From: Thelonectria olida
Taxonomy: Eukaryota; Ascomycota; Sordariomycetes; Hypocreales; Nectriaceae
Length of the DNA stretch: 64,000 nt
Assembly: GCA_020736575.1 (NCBI GenBank)
Contig: JAGPYM010000018.1
Location: forward strand, 496,001 to 560,000
Reading direction: 5' to 3'
Below are positions 1 through 9,676 of the stretch, one piece after another. The position numbers and the translations under genes were made by a program. Under the pieces are notes generated by a model. That model ran no database searches. It was not told where the DNA came from and worked only from the letters and a program-made list of their open reading frames with translations. Every line of letters starts with the position of its first letter. Positions within the stretch are counted from its first letter, which is position 1.

Positions 1-1
1 A

Positions 2-1225
2 TCACAACAAGCTTATTCCGACCTCCTCTCTTCCGCAAAAGCCTACCGCATCGCTCTCGCTAGTCTGTCCACTGCTGCGTCGACCTTTGGCGCAGCCCTC
101 GAAGCATGCGCGCGACTCAAGGAAGCTCGCGCCGAACCCATCGGGGCATCCGGTACCACCAACATGACAGCCAGCTTCACCACCAAAGGCTCCTGCACCG
201 CGGACCTGCTCATGTCCGCCTCGGGCGTGCACCACCTCGTCGCGAACCACCAGCAGATTCTCTCCGAGACTGTTTATCGCTCTTTTGAAGTGCCGCTTCT
301 TCACGACCTCGACAAGTGGCAGACCGTTATCGACGATGAGGAGGAGACGTACAAGCAACGGGTCAAGGCGCAGAGCAAGGAAATTAAACGTCTCGAAAAG
401 GAAGGCATGAAGTTGCACAAACAACGCAGGCGGGACGTTGCGCGCTTCAGGGCGCACCTCGTCGAGTTGACGACCAAGCTCGACGGTTTGACAACGTTAC
501 ACGCCGACCACGCCGGAACGCTGCTGAGGGAAAGCCAAGAGACGAGTGGGCGGATTGTCGACGCCAGCTGCAGCTTGGTCCGCGCAGAGGTGGACATCTT
601 TGAGAGCCTGGCCAGGAAGGGCTGGACCGGCGGCGGTTTGGACGAGCTTTTGGAGAAGGGACAGGATTTGTTCGCAGCAGAGGAGGAGAGCGCAGCGTTG
701 AGTGGCGCTGGAGGGAGCTCCGACACGGTGAAGCTGTTTTCCATTCTGCCGCCCAAAAGTATCCTCGCCGACTCGGGGTCCGAAGTATCGAGGGGAGGCC
801 ACGGTAGAGGCGACAGCTTGCTCATGGATACGGACCGATATCAGTCTCTCACCGGTCTGGCCGACTCGAGGCCGAGTAGAGGGAACAGTGGGAATGACAG
901 CGACAGCGTCTTCTCATCTGACTTTAACAAGCCTCGCAACGCTCGCCCGTTCTCCCCGCAACCTATTCGGCGATTACCAACGGATGTCCCGTTCGATTCT
1001 CTCGGGGGTGTGACGGGGTTCATCGATTCGAGCACTAACGATGATGGCGATCAGCACCGCTCGGAGCTTCTTATGCCGGTATTAGAGGGTGATGGCAACG
1101 AGGAGGGTAAAGAGCCATCTGGCAAAAATCAGAATCGCGAAAATCAGAATCATGAAAACCAGAATCATGAAAGACACCCGATTCAAAGCAATGTAGTCGA
1201 GGAGGAGGAAGAAGAAGAGCTGTGA
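2..1225 (+). CDS. IVY1: IVY1-like phospholipid-binding protein, 5'-truncated by window edge
   Basis: The reading frame is already open at base 2, so the 5' end lies outside the window; the first in-frame ATG (164) is internal. The visible N-terminal part (about residues 10-45, AYSDLLSSAKAYRIALASLS) and the long charged helical stretch after it (KWQTVIDDEEETYKQR, KAQSKEIKRLEKEGMKLHKQ) look like the coiled-coil, I-BAR-type domain of fungal Ivy1 proteins. In yeast Ivy1 binds phospholipids and the Rab Ypt7 at the vacuole; this role is taken from the family. The C-terminal third is low-complexity, with tandem NQN(R/H)E repeats encoded by an imperfect 15-bp repeat near 1129-1175 and a terminal run of glutamates. 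No intron is needed in the visible part. The gene converges on the NUP53 gene. Family assignment rests on remembered similarity. Confidence 0.7.
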   Translation, partial: SQQAYSDLLSSAKAYRIALASLSTAASTFGAALEACARLKEARAEPIGASGTTNMTASFTTKGSCTADLLMSASGVHHLVANHQQILSETVYRSFEVPLLHDLDKWQTVIDDEEETYKQRVKAQSKEIKRLEKEGMKLHKQRRRDVARFRAHLVELTTKLDGLTTLHADHAGTLLRESQETSGRIVDASCSLVRAEVDIFESLARKGWTGGGLDELLEKGQDLFAAEEESAALSGAGGSSDTVKLFSILPPKSILADSGSEVSRGGHGRGDSLLMDTDRYQSLTGLADSRPSRGNSGNDSDSVFSSDFNKPRNARPFSPQPIRRLPTDVPFDSLGGVTGFIDSSTNDDGDQHRSELLMPVLEGDGNEEGKEPSGKNQNRENQNHENQNHERHPIQSNVVEEEEEEEL

Positions 1226-1670
1226 AGAGACAGGTGTCTGTCTGGGTCATCTGTCTGGGTCATCAGAGCCCATCACGGACGAGAGCTCACTGTGAGACAG
1301 AAACAGCTGAGGGCAACGAAGGATTGAGAGTTTTTGCTGGATTACATTTGGGGGCGTTGATATGGGCATCTGGTCTTGGTGCTGGTCGGTTCTCTTTAAT
1401 ATTCGGCACTGGTGTAGATTTGCATAGGTAACTTTACATGTTTGGCACAAGCATTAATGCGGTTCGTAATATGCTACATGATTCCGCTGATTCTAATCCT
1501 GAAAAGAGCACCACCCCCTCCCTATCCTTTGACACGCCTTGACGCCGTGGAACCGCCATGATATATGGTACTGCGGTCGCTGTTTGGAACTCGTCTCTCG
1601 TACAGTCTAACCTGTTCTTGACACTTGTCAGATCCCCATCATCTACTCCCGCAACACACCTTTTTTACTC
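1226..1670. other. Convergent 3' intergenic region
   Basis: This 445-base gap separates the IVY1-like stop (+) from the NUP53 stop (-). It holds one perfect tandem duplication of a 13-bp unit (ctgtctgggtcat, 1238-1250 and 1251-1263) directly after the IVY1-like stop. I see no other gene or RNA. Confidence 0.6.
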
Positions 1671-2981
1671 CTAATCATCCTTGTCAATGCTGAAGACGTC
1701 TCCTCCGAAGAGTCCAAATGTGGCATCCAGCCACCAGATCAGTTTCCAGTATAAACTGGCCCGATTCCAATCAAACTCGCCAGTCTCGGTACGGGGGACC
1801 TCGTTGCCAATCATGCTACCGCCGAACCACTTGACAAAGGGAATGGCATTGACCAAGCGCTGCATGACGGACTGCTGGGGTAGGAGGGCTTGCTCAGCCG
1901 GGAGAAGGTTCGCACGGCGAGCGGTAGGAATGCGACGGCAGAAGATGCTATCCTTGTCGTCGATCTCGATGGGCTCGATGCCGGATGTGGTGCCGTTCGT
2001 GGGAACGGGCTCGGTGACGGTGACGCTGGAGGTGTGCGAGTTGGAGATGGTGGCCGTGTCCATGGTCAGGCTAGAGGTTTGCGATTGAGGCGGTGAGAGG
2101 TCCATGAGACGGCTGTTGAAGGAGTTAGGCATGTTGCTGCTTTTGCGCTTGGGCGTGCCCAGGCCAGGCATGCTGTTTGATCGGGTGTGATCGCCATTGA
2201 GAGTGTCAACATCAGGACAGGCCTCATCCTTAGCTGGGGGGTGTCCGTGGTAGTGTTCGGCGTACACTAGATGTCCCAAGACTCGCTGAGGACTGGAATA
2301 GATGGCGGCATCTGCAGCCTCGGCGCTCTCAAACGTCACCTTGACCCAGTGCTCTCCGCCATCTGCGCGATTCACCAGCGCCCTCTCGTCGGCGTTTAGT
2401 GTCCGTCGTCGCGTAAAGGCTGGGTCTCGCAGCTCAGACTTGTACCGGCGTTGGCTGGCGGGAGGCTCGCGGGGGTAGTCCTCGAGGATGGTACCTGCGA
2501 GGCCCTCGTAGCAATGGATGGCGGCGTATTGCTGCAACGAAGAGCGGTAGCCGCGTAGGATGAGTTCGACGGGGTGGGAGGCCTTGGGTCGCTGGGGCGC
2601 GGGATCCTCCTGGAGCATGCCGCTGTTCTTGCGCTGAACGGTGTTAGCTGGCACGGCCTGGTTGTTAATCCAGTCGCCAAACAGCTTGTCGGCGGCAGCG
2701 AGAGTTGGGTTTTCGCGGTTGCGGGCGGGCGTCCCGGGGCGAGAGCGAGAGCGGCGGGTGGATTTGCCAAAGGAACCAGATTCAGCTACGGTGCGACGGG
2801 AGCGAGCGGTTCCCGAGGGGACATCTTGTCTGGAGAGCACAGGCGGGTTAGCGACGGTGAGATGATGGGAGGAGGTGGTCAGGTCGTACTGATTAAAGTA
2901 CATCGCGTATGGCCGCTTGATGCCATCATCGCCAACGTAGCATTCGTCGTCGGGGACGTTGTGAAGGATGAGAGGAGCCAT
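1671..2981 (-). CDS. NUP53: Nucleoporin NUP53 (Nup35/MPPN family)
   Basis: A single exon of 436 residues on the minus strand. I chose the ATG at 2981 (MAPLILHNVPDDEC) rather than one 82 codons upstream, because the upstream stretch is low-complexity and unlike the family start. The N-terminal half is disordered and Arg/Ser-rich. Around residues 130-250 lies the MPPN/Nup35-type RRM-like fold, visible as PVELILRGYRSSLQQYAAI and later HWVKVTFESAEAADAAI. The extreme C-terminus (SLYWKLIWWLDATFGLFGGD) is an amphipathic, Trp-rich helix typical of the membrane-binding end of Nup53/Nup59. In yeast the protein is a linker nucleoporin of the inner ring that binds Nup170, Nic96 and the pore membrane. It is divergently placed from the dioxygenase gene, with about 1.06 kb between starts. 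Confidence 0.85.
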   Translation of the reverse strand: MAPLILHNVPDDECYVGDDGIKRPYAMYFNQYDLTTSSHHLTVANPPVLSRQDVPSGTARSRRTVAESGSFGKSTRRSRSRPGTPARNRENPTLAAADKLFGDWINNQAVPANTVQRKNSGMLQEDPAPQRPKASHPVELILRGYRSSLQQYAAIHCYEGLAGTILEDYPREPPASQRRYKSELRDPAFTRRRTLNADERALVNRADGGEHWVKVTFESAEAADAAIYSSPQRVLGHLVYAEHYHGHPPAKDEACPDVDTLNGDHTRSNSMPGLGTPKRKSSNMPNSFNSRLMDLSPPQSQTSSLTMDTATISNSHTSSVTVTEPVPTNGTTSGIEPIEIDDKDSIFCRRIPTARRANLLPAEQALLPQQSVMQRLVNAIPFVKWFGGSMIGNEVPRTETGEFDWNRASLYWKLIWWLDATFGLFGGDVFSIDKDD

Positions 2982-4044
2982 TGCTGGAGGATGGCAACAA
3001 GGCAGGCGATGAGACGATGGAGATGAGATGTCGCGGGCGAGCAAAGCGGTTGCTGTTGCTTCGTGGAGGACTGAGGCTCGCGTGAGGTGATGCGACGGGG
3101 ATCGCGAGGTGAGAGTGTCGGAGTCGGGCAGGGGGATTGTAGAGCTCGACTCAATCAAATATTGACCTCTTTCGGTGCAAGTCGACTTTTTGGCGTCTGA
3201 TTTTCTGGCGCCGTAGCAACCAAACAAAGAGAGAGTTGAACTGCTTGCTGGAGCTTTGCACGGGGGAATGTTTCTCCGTCACCGCTTGAGGTGCAGCATC
3301 TCAACATGCTGTCTCAGTGAGAGTGATTCACCATTCACGATGAGTTTCAGTTTTTCTTTATTACTTTTTTGTCTTTGTTAGAGAGGCCCTTTCAGTGTAC
3401 GTCCTCTTGATATAAGGATGGTCTTTCAGTTCACAGGTATGGTCAATCCATCTCATGGCAAATGTGTCATTCCGAAGCTCCACTGCCATGGATGCCGGAA
3501 TTGTACAGCGCGTTTCCGAAGAACCAAAGCGAGAGGACTGAAGCTGTAAAGAGTCCTCCTGGGTCATGATTGAATCAAAAAATGATCTGTATCTAGTAGA
3601 ATGCCACGGATCTGTTGCTTGCAGGCATCGACAATATGGACAGCTTGACAGCTTCTGGACTAACTGCCTTGATATTCGTAATACTGGACCCGAGAATCAA
3701 TGCTTAACAGCGGGCCAATTCCTCTCTCGCACAAACCGCAAAGAGACCCGAGAACCAGCAATCCTCAAACAAGGGCGGCGTCTTCGGGTTCCTGGCCGCA
3801 GTGGGCCGAATCTCAGGGCGCAAGCAATAGTTAGCCGTCTTATTAAACAATCCCCAGCTTCAGCTGACAAAACTAAATCATCCCGCGCGGTTAATCCACC
3901 GTCATCGCTTTCCGGGGTCAACTGGATATACGGAATACGGATATACACCCAAGTACACGGCCAACAAAACCTCGGCCCTTCGCACTCTGCAATTGAGTCG
4001 GTTTCCCCAAAAAGAGGGGCTAGTTCTTTGCATAGATATACATC
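2982..4044. promoter_or_regulatory. Divergent intergenic region, NUP53 / dioxygenase
   Basis: This region of about 1.06 kb lies between two divergent start codons and must hold both promoters. Short open frames here (for example 3566-4048) have no coding character. I cannot single out a TATA box or factor site. Confidence 0.5.
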
Positions 4045-5213
4045 ATGAGCCAGCTACTGTCGTTTCGCGCGCTTATCGGCTTGTCAATTGCCGTGGCCAT
4101 GTTTGCCTTCTTCGGCGCCGCCCCTCTCAAGGCTTTCACGTCCACACTTCAACGAGCAGGCATGGATTGGAACTCGCAGAAAAACGCCACGGCGTCTTTG
4201 GCGACCCGAACGCCGGTGTATTTCTTTAGCCATGGTGGTGTAAGTCACTTTGATATTTTTAGCGTTGTTTTGGACAATGGCACTGACAATTACTCCTTGG
4301 GCAGCCGGACGTTCAGTATAATACTCAGCACCCTGTGTACCCCGTTCTCCAGAAGATTGGCAGAGAAATCACACACCAAGTCAAGCCAAAGGCTGTTGTA
4401 GTGTTTTCTGCTCACTGGATGGGCGAGGACAAGACTATTCATGTGAATAAAGAAGAAAAGACAGACCTGATTTATGAGTATGGCCTCAAACTACCCCACG
4501 AGTGCAGGAGGTATTGTTATTAATCATGACATAGTTTCTATGGATTCCCGGATCATTTTTACAAGGCAGAATATCCTAACAAGGGAGACCCTGAGCTTGC
4601 TAGCGAAATCATGGTTATGCTGTCTGAAGCTGGCATCCCGTCCAATGGAGTCAATCGAGGTCTCGATCATGGAGTCTGGTCAGGGTTCCATGTTGGTAAG
4701 TGTTTGCATGAGTTTCAACTATCAGAATAAGCACTCACTCGGATGGCAGCTTTCAACCCGGAAAAGAACCCTCTGAACGTGCCCCTGGTCCAAGTCTCGC
4801 TTTTTAAGAACGAGGACCCTCACGCCCACTTTGCTCTTGGCCGCGCAGTCTCCAAACTCCGAGACCAGGGCATCGTCATCATTGGCGCTGGCATGTCGGT
4901 GCATAACTTGCGAGACATGCATTACATGTACGAGGGTAACAGCGAGCCAATGCCGTACACAGTCAGCTTTGACAACGCGCTCAAAGAAGCCGTGGAGTCG
5001 GATCCGTCCGTGAGAGAAGATAAGATGGCCGCCGTGACTAAGCGCGGGGACGCGCACCAAGCACACCCGTTCATGGATCATCTGATGCCCGTGTACATTG
5101 CTGCTGGCGCGGCGGGAGCGGATTGGGGGAAACAGACGTGGACTCTTCACGAGGGCAGCTTTGGTTGGGCGCAATATCGATTCGGGGATGTGCCCTCACC
5201 GGCGAAGCTGTAA
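4045..5213 (+). CDS. Extradiol ring-cleavage dioxygenase (LigB / DODA type), membrane-anchored
   Basis: Four exons: 4045-4239, 4305-4477, 4535-4695, 4750-5213, giving 330 residues with all phases consistent. The joined protein shows the class III extradiol (LigB superfamily) pattern: SHGGPD (His63) and VVVFSAHW (His102), then LIYDFYGFPDHFY, NRGLDHGVWSG and VPLVQVSLF. Such enzymes use a single metal (zinc or iron) to open catechol rings; the bacterial and fungal relatives of this length act on DOPA or related ortho-diphenols. Residues 8-27 form one hydrophobic helix before the catalytic domain, so the protein is probably a signal-anchored membrane enzyme or enters the secretory pathway; most relatives of this family are cytosolic. 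The substrate cannot be told from sequence. Confidence 0.85.
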
Positions 5214-5390
5214 GAGAGTGTCACATGTGTTTGGGCAGCCTTGGAAGGGAAGTTGGTGGTCATTTTGTATACCTACTTACTTGAGACAGACCGGTAAGGT
5301 GAGCCGGTCACAGGATTGAATACCTAAGCACACCTACAAAATGGGGACACGAACCTACAACTGAACCTATTTCCGCCTGACTAAAAGCTG

Positions 5391-5512
5391 AACCCTAACC
5401 ACCTCAGTCTGTGTTCCATACCTAACTCTACACCTATCCCTAACTCCTAATCATAATCCTATCCCTAACTCCTAACCTTCCTAACCCTAACCAACCCGAA
5501 TCCTAACCGCTG
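5391..5512. repeat. Degenerate telomere-like (CCCTAA-type) repeat tract
   Basis: Between the convergent dioxygenase and RNA cyclase genes there is a C-rich tract with many copies of CCTAAC or CCCTAAC spaced by short variable sequence (aaccctaacc, tatccctaactcctaa, cttcctaaccctaacc, atcctaacc). The ascomycete telomere unit is TTAGGG/CCCTAA. The units here are imperfect, so this is a degenerate interstitial telomere-like array or a similar minisatellite, not a functional telomere. Confidence 0.7.
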
Positions 5513-6060
5513 TAGTCTTTGTGTTGTTGAATTCTCGTTGTAAGGGCGAAAATTGAAGAAGTTGGATAAAGTTGAAAAAGAGTGGTGCCAAATTTGCTGG
5601 TTGTAGGTGCGTGTTTCGCCCCTCCACAGAATTGATAACAATAGTTCGTCTTGGTTCCACGACTTCTTGCATCTAGTGAATCTGGTTGGGCCAATCAAGC
5701 TTAAGTGAGACTCGACTGAGGCCCGAGTGAGGCCTTTGAGGCTTCCCGTGGTTGACACATCTCGGTTATCTTGGTGGCCTTGGGTCAGGGTTGTTGCTTT
5801 CGGGTTTCGGCAACCTAGGTAATGAACTGTGTGCATGACATTTGGTCAAGGAATATTGGTGTGCCACGTCAGACGCGTGTCATGCCACATGTTTGTTAAT
5901 AGACCTTTCCGGAGAATTTTCTATTGCTGTCTATTGAATGCATGGCGAACCATGCATTCCCAATCCTGAGTAACAATAATGCACTTGTGCGGGTTGAGTC
6001 TGGCGAACAAGGCAGGATACGCCCGAGGCTCTCTCTCAAGGCACATTTGAGGCTCGGCCC

Positions 6061-7348
6061 TCAACTTATTGTCGTGCCGATGCCTCTAACCAGCGTTCCT
6101 TTGTCGTAAAATTCAACCGTAGGGAGAAGTTGACTTGTTACCCATCTTGCTGTCTTTGTATGCATACTGCCGTGACCAAATGGTTCATGTGTCTTCTCCT
6201 TTCGCATTCTCGACTCTCCAATGGCCAGGTTACCTAGAGCGTCGACTAGGACAGCTTCGGGAGATTTATCCGGCCCCTCGCCGCGTGGGAAGGATGAATA
6301 TCCGTCGCAGAGTGCTTGAAAGCAGACAATCTGATCTTGCAGGTGGTCATCAACCTCACCGCCAACAGAGACCTGCTCGAAGAGCCCCCGGCACAACTTG
6401 TCGGAGACCTGGCCGACGAACGGTGCCCGCATCTTGGGCTTCTTCGGCATCGACCCCAAATAGTCCTTTCCCCATCGAATTCCGCCCTCAGAGTGAGCTA
6501 CGAGAAGGATATACCACCTGGTTTCGACATGGGAGTCCTCTACCAGCTTGAAGTTGACTTCAGCGCTTGGGAAAAGGACGTCAAGGTCCTTCACCAAAGC
6601 ATTCTGGAGCTCTTCATGCATGGAGGCTGGGACTACCATGCTGACGTCTACACTTGCAACCTGGTAGGACTCGGGCTTTCTGGGCACTGCTGCCTTGGCT
6701 TTGAGGGGCTGACGATTGGGCAGAGGATGGAGCTTGAGCCATATCTCCCCACGAGACTGGGGACCCAGGCTCCAACCACGCCTTTTGAGCTTCCTCTCAG
6801 CACGAATGGCGAATTGTTCCTCGAGAAAGGGCAAAAGAACCTGATCGAGATATTCATACGATAACGAGAACGAAATATTCGTCCCCCCCGAGATGTCGAG
6901 TTCGATCGGTTCTCCAGAGCTGTTGCCTGCGAAAATGAGAAAAGGCAAAATGGCTTGGAGTATTAATAGAGTGCTTGCTGCTCCAGAAGCAGCCGATATT
7001 CTGATGTTCCTCTGGAGCAACTCAGACGGACGTCGACGAGGCACAAACGTAACGGTCTTGGATCCCACACTGAGACCTTCGACATCCGCATCTGTGGCCT
7101 CGGCGAGCCACTGGATTGACGTTACGTGCTGGCTTTTGAGGCCTAGAAGCGATGCTGGCATTAATTCGTGCCCCCGAGTCATGTATACTTGATGGGAGCC
7201 ACCGACCTCCGCCCCTTGAGCCTTCTCGATTTCCACGGACGTTTGTTATTGTTACTGGTTGGGTCGTCAAGGCAGCAAGACCAATGGCGACTCTAACGAG
7301 CTGCCCTCCTCCTTCTCCAGTTCTACCGTCAAGGACGATCGGTTTCAT
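6061..7348 (-). CDS. RNA 3'-terminal phosphate cyclase (RtcA type)
   Basis: Two exons on the minus strand, 7348-7207 and 7142-6061, joined across a 64-nt intron, give 407 residues. The start has the family signature (LDGRTGEGGGQLVR, residues 6-19). The splice joins ..NREGSRGG to GLKSQHVTSIQWLAEATD, as expected for RtcA cyclases. The C-terminus carries an MHTKTA motif and RGIGTT; the histidine matches the catalytic His that is adenylated in human RTCA. The enzyme converts RNA 3'-phosphate to 2',3'-cyclic phosphate using ATP. The C-terminal form resembles RTCA rather than Rcl1, the catalytically inactive paralogue of ribosome biogenesis. The intron donor reads GTCGGT, which is non-consensus, but no other donor keeps the frame. 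Confidence 0.88.
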
Positions 7349-9019
7349 GGCTGCAATCTGAAGCGTGAACGAGGTGGCGAAGAGGCGTGTCGAGGATGGC
7401 TATGTCGCACTGGAGAAATCGGATTTCGAAAGGGGCAAAATGCGGACCTCAATCGAAGTGTCAAGAAAGATGACGAACAAAACTGTAATAGCCACGCGGC
7501 TATTGTATCTTTATAGGGGTTGCCCTTTTGTTGTTTCGTAAACGAAGAGTAAGACGGATTGAATGGGGGGCTTGAGTCACCCCGCTGGCCGAGCAGAGTC
7601 ACTCGAAGAACCCCCTCTTCAAGCGCCTGGCACTTAGCTTCGAGCCGATGCCGAACGGAATGGATGGCAATATCTGACAGGTCGGAGCGATTACGAAGTC
7701 AACAGAGTCATGAGACCCAAGAAGTTGATGGTAATCTCTGGCTGCGCCTCAATTCCCACTCAAGGGGAGACGCGTGGTATTCAGGGGTCAAGCCGATGCG
7801 TCCGAGAGGATATAATAAGGGCGGAGGAGAAGCCAACACGAAGTCCTCTTTGAATCCTGCCTGTTCTGCCGGTTTCGAGAACGCACAGTGGGAGATGGTG
7901 ATCGGAAGATGAGGCCTGAGGTTCATCGGAGCATTAGGCTGAACAAACGTACGTACAGACAGTTTCCTCGTGTGGGGAATCTCAGGTCCCGTCTGAAACC
8001 GCCAGAGCGCAGGAACCCGTCACACGTTCGCTTCTGCCCGATTGAGTTTCAGTTTTGAGTTTTCTGTGATTTCTTGATGCTTCATCGAATGACAATTTTT
8101 TCTTCCTTCTTTTTGTCCTTGTCATCGGCCAAGGCAGCACAATTCGTTCTGATCGGCGGCTTTTGGTACGTGTTTCCACTTTCAGAGCTGGAAATTGAGT
8201 CATCTCGCTGCTTCTTATTACTTACATAGACTAGCACGATTGCACGACTCAAATTAACGAGTCACGCAACGCATCCGGCCAAGACCGAGAAGTTATGCGA
8301 GCGCCTTGTTTTCGGTAGACGACGGCAAACAACACGAGCTGAACTTTTCGTATCGCTTGATCAGTCGCTTTCTTACATTGGCAAATCAGTGGGTTGAGTG
8401 GCGGTAAAGAGGGCTTGCACCACCGAGCTGAGGTGGGAGTTGAGCACCAATCGATTCCATCTCCATCACACACTGCCACATCGACCGACGGGACGTTTCG
8501 CCACGACTAGGTAGAGCCTTCATCAGGGGCTCGACTTAAGTCCAATGCATTTCTCTTCAGGCGACACTCATGACTCAATCAATTCTAGGCACGAAATACA
8601 ATTTAGTTCTTTAACTCCATTCTCCCATCTTAGTTCCTGCGACTCAAAAACAGCCAATACATCAACGCAACAACGCAACCGAAAACGCAACCATGGCAAT
8701 GAACACAAACCAAAGACGAGACAGACCAGCTGCTATTACCCTTCATAACAAATCCATGGCGTGAGAACGATGCAGGCACGACCCCATGGATCTCCTTATG
8801 ACAATCGACATGAGCCCGACTTCTTTCTCTCCCGGATAAACGCCATCGGTGGATGATGCTCGCCAGTGCTGGTATCTTCCAAATATCCCCTAAATGATTG
8901 AGATCAAAACAAGGATACCCAACGATGGAACGAGAATGGTTCACCATTTCCTCCACAGCAAATCAGTGTGGTGCAATGTCCCTTGGACCGGCCTTGGTTT
9001 ACCATTCGCTTCTCAGCCT
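7349..9019. other. Intergenic region without recognisable gene
   Basis: About 1.7 kb upstream of the RNA cyclase. Open frames are short, lack codon bias and have no family motif. It probably holds the cyclase promoter near its left edge and the 3' flank of the hypothetical gene at its right edge. I see no RNA gene or repeat. Confidence 0.4.
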
Positions 9020-9676
9020 CTATTTGGCACTTCGTCGTTTCTTCCGAAACTTGGAGGAGTCGGCCGAATGCCACTCGGACTCGGAGGGCAGGTGCATGGA
9101 CGGCGGCCTTGATCTGGGCTCGGAGCCGGAGCCGGAGCCGGAGCCGAGAGTCATGGACCTTCTTTCCCTACCACTTCTCTGGGGTGTTCCATGGCTGTTG
9201 CTCCGTTCACCCTCGCCCTCATCTGACACTTCGAGTTCAGGGGCATACCGCCCTAAATCGCCCCGGGGAGGTCGTTGGGCGATCCCTTGTTGATCAACGT
9301 ACGCCAAGACGTTCCGAACATTGTCAGCCCTGGAGCGTCCCCCATATTGCTCAGTCACCCAGTCACCAACAACCTGAGAGTGGGCGTATCGTCCCGTGGC
9401 AGGAGGATCCTCATCTCTGGGTCTCGTGTGCCCTTGGGCGGTGCTAGTGCTAGTGCATGGTGAGCCCCAATTCTTGTTCTGATCCAGAAGGGCGACAAAC
9501 CTGTTCGCACTGCCAAAGTTGGCAACCGTTGATCCTGGAGATGCAATCTGTGGCCCTAGGCTATGGGTACTTCTACCCTCATAGCCCTGGGGGTACCATC
9601 TCCCGTCGTCGTATTGCAACCACATATTCCCTTGAGGTCCAACGAAGTATCTCCCGTTCCAATGATAGTCAGGCAT
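9020..9676 (-). CDS. Hypothetical protein, low-complexity C-terminus
   Basis: An uninterrupted minus-strand frame of 218 residues from the ATG at 9676 (MPDYHWNGRYFVGPQGNMWL). I do not recognise a family. The N-terminal 35 residues are aromatic and glycine-rich (GRYFVGPQGN, QYDDGRWYPQGYE). The middle contains a plausible helix (DNVRNVLAYVDQQG). The C-terminus is Ser/Gly/Arg-rich, with a (GS)n run encoded by four GGAGCC repeats (9122-9145) and a basic end (KFRKKRRS) that could act in nuclear localisation. An optional intron with a GTTTGT donor could lie near residues 60-77. Length, amino-acid composition and lack of stops suggest a real gene, but expression evidence would decide. Confidence 0.42.
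   Translation of the reverse strand: MPDYHWNGRYFVGPQGNMWLQYDDGRWYPQGYEGRSTHSLGPQIASPGSTVANFGSANRFVALLDQNKNWGSPCTSTSTAQGHTRPRDEDPPATGRYAHSQVVGDWVTEQYGGRSRADNVRNVLAYVDQQGIAQRPPRGDLGRYAPELEVSDEGEGERSNSHGTPQRSGRERRSMTLGSGSGSGSEPRSRPPSMHLPSESEWHSADSSKFRKKRRSAK
9122..9145. repeat. Hexanucleotide repeat (GGAGCC)4
   Basis: Four perfect tandem copies of ggagcc, inside the hypothetical gene, where the minus strand encodes a Gly-Ser run. Confidence 0.8.
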
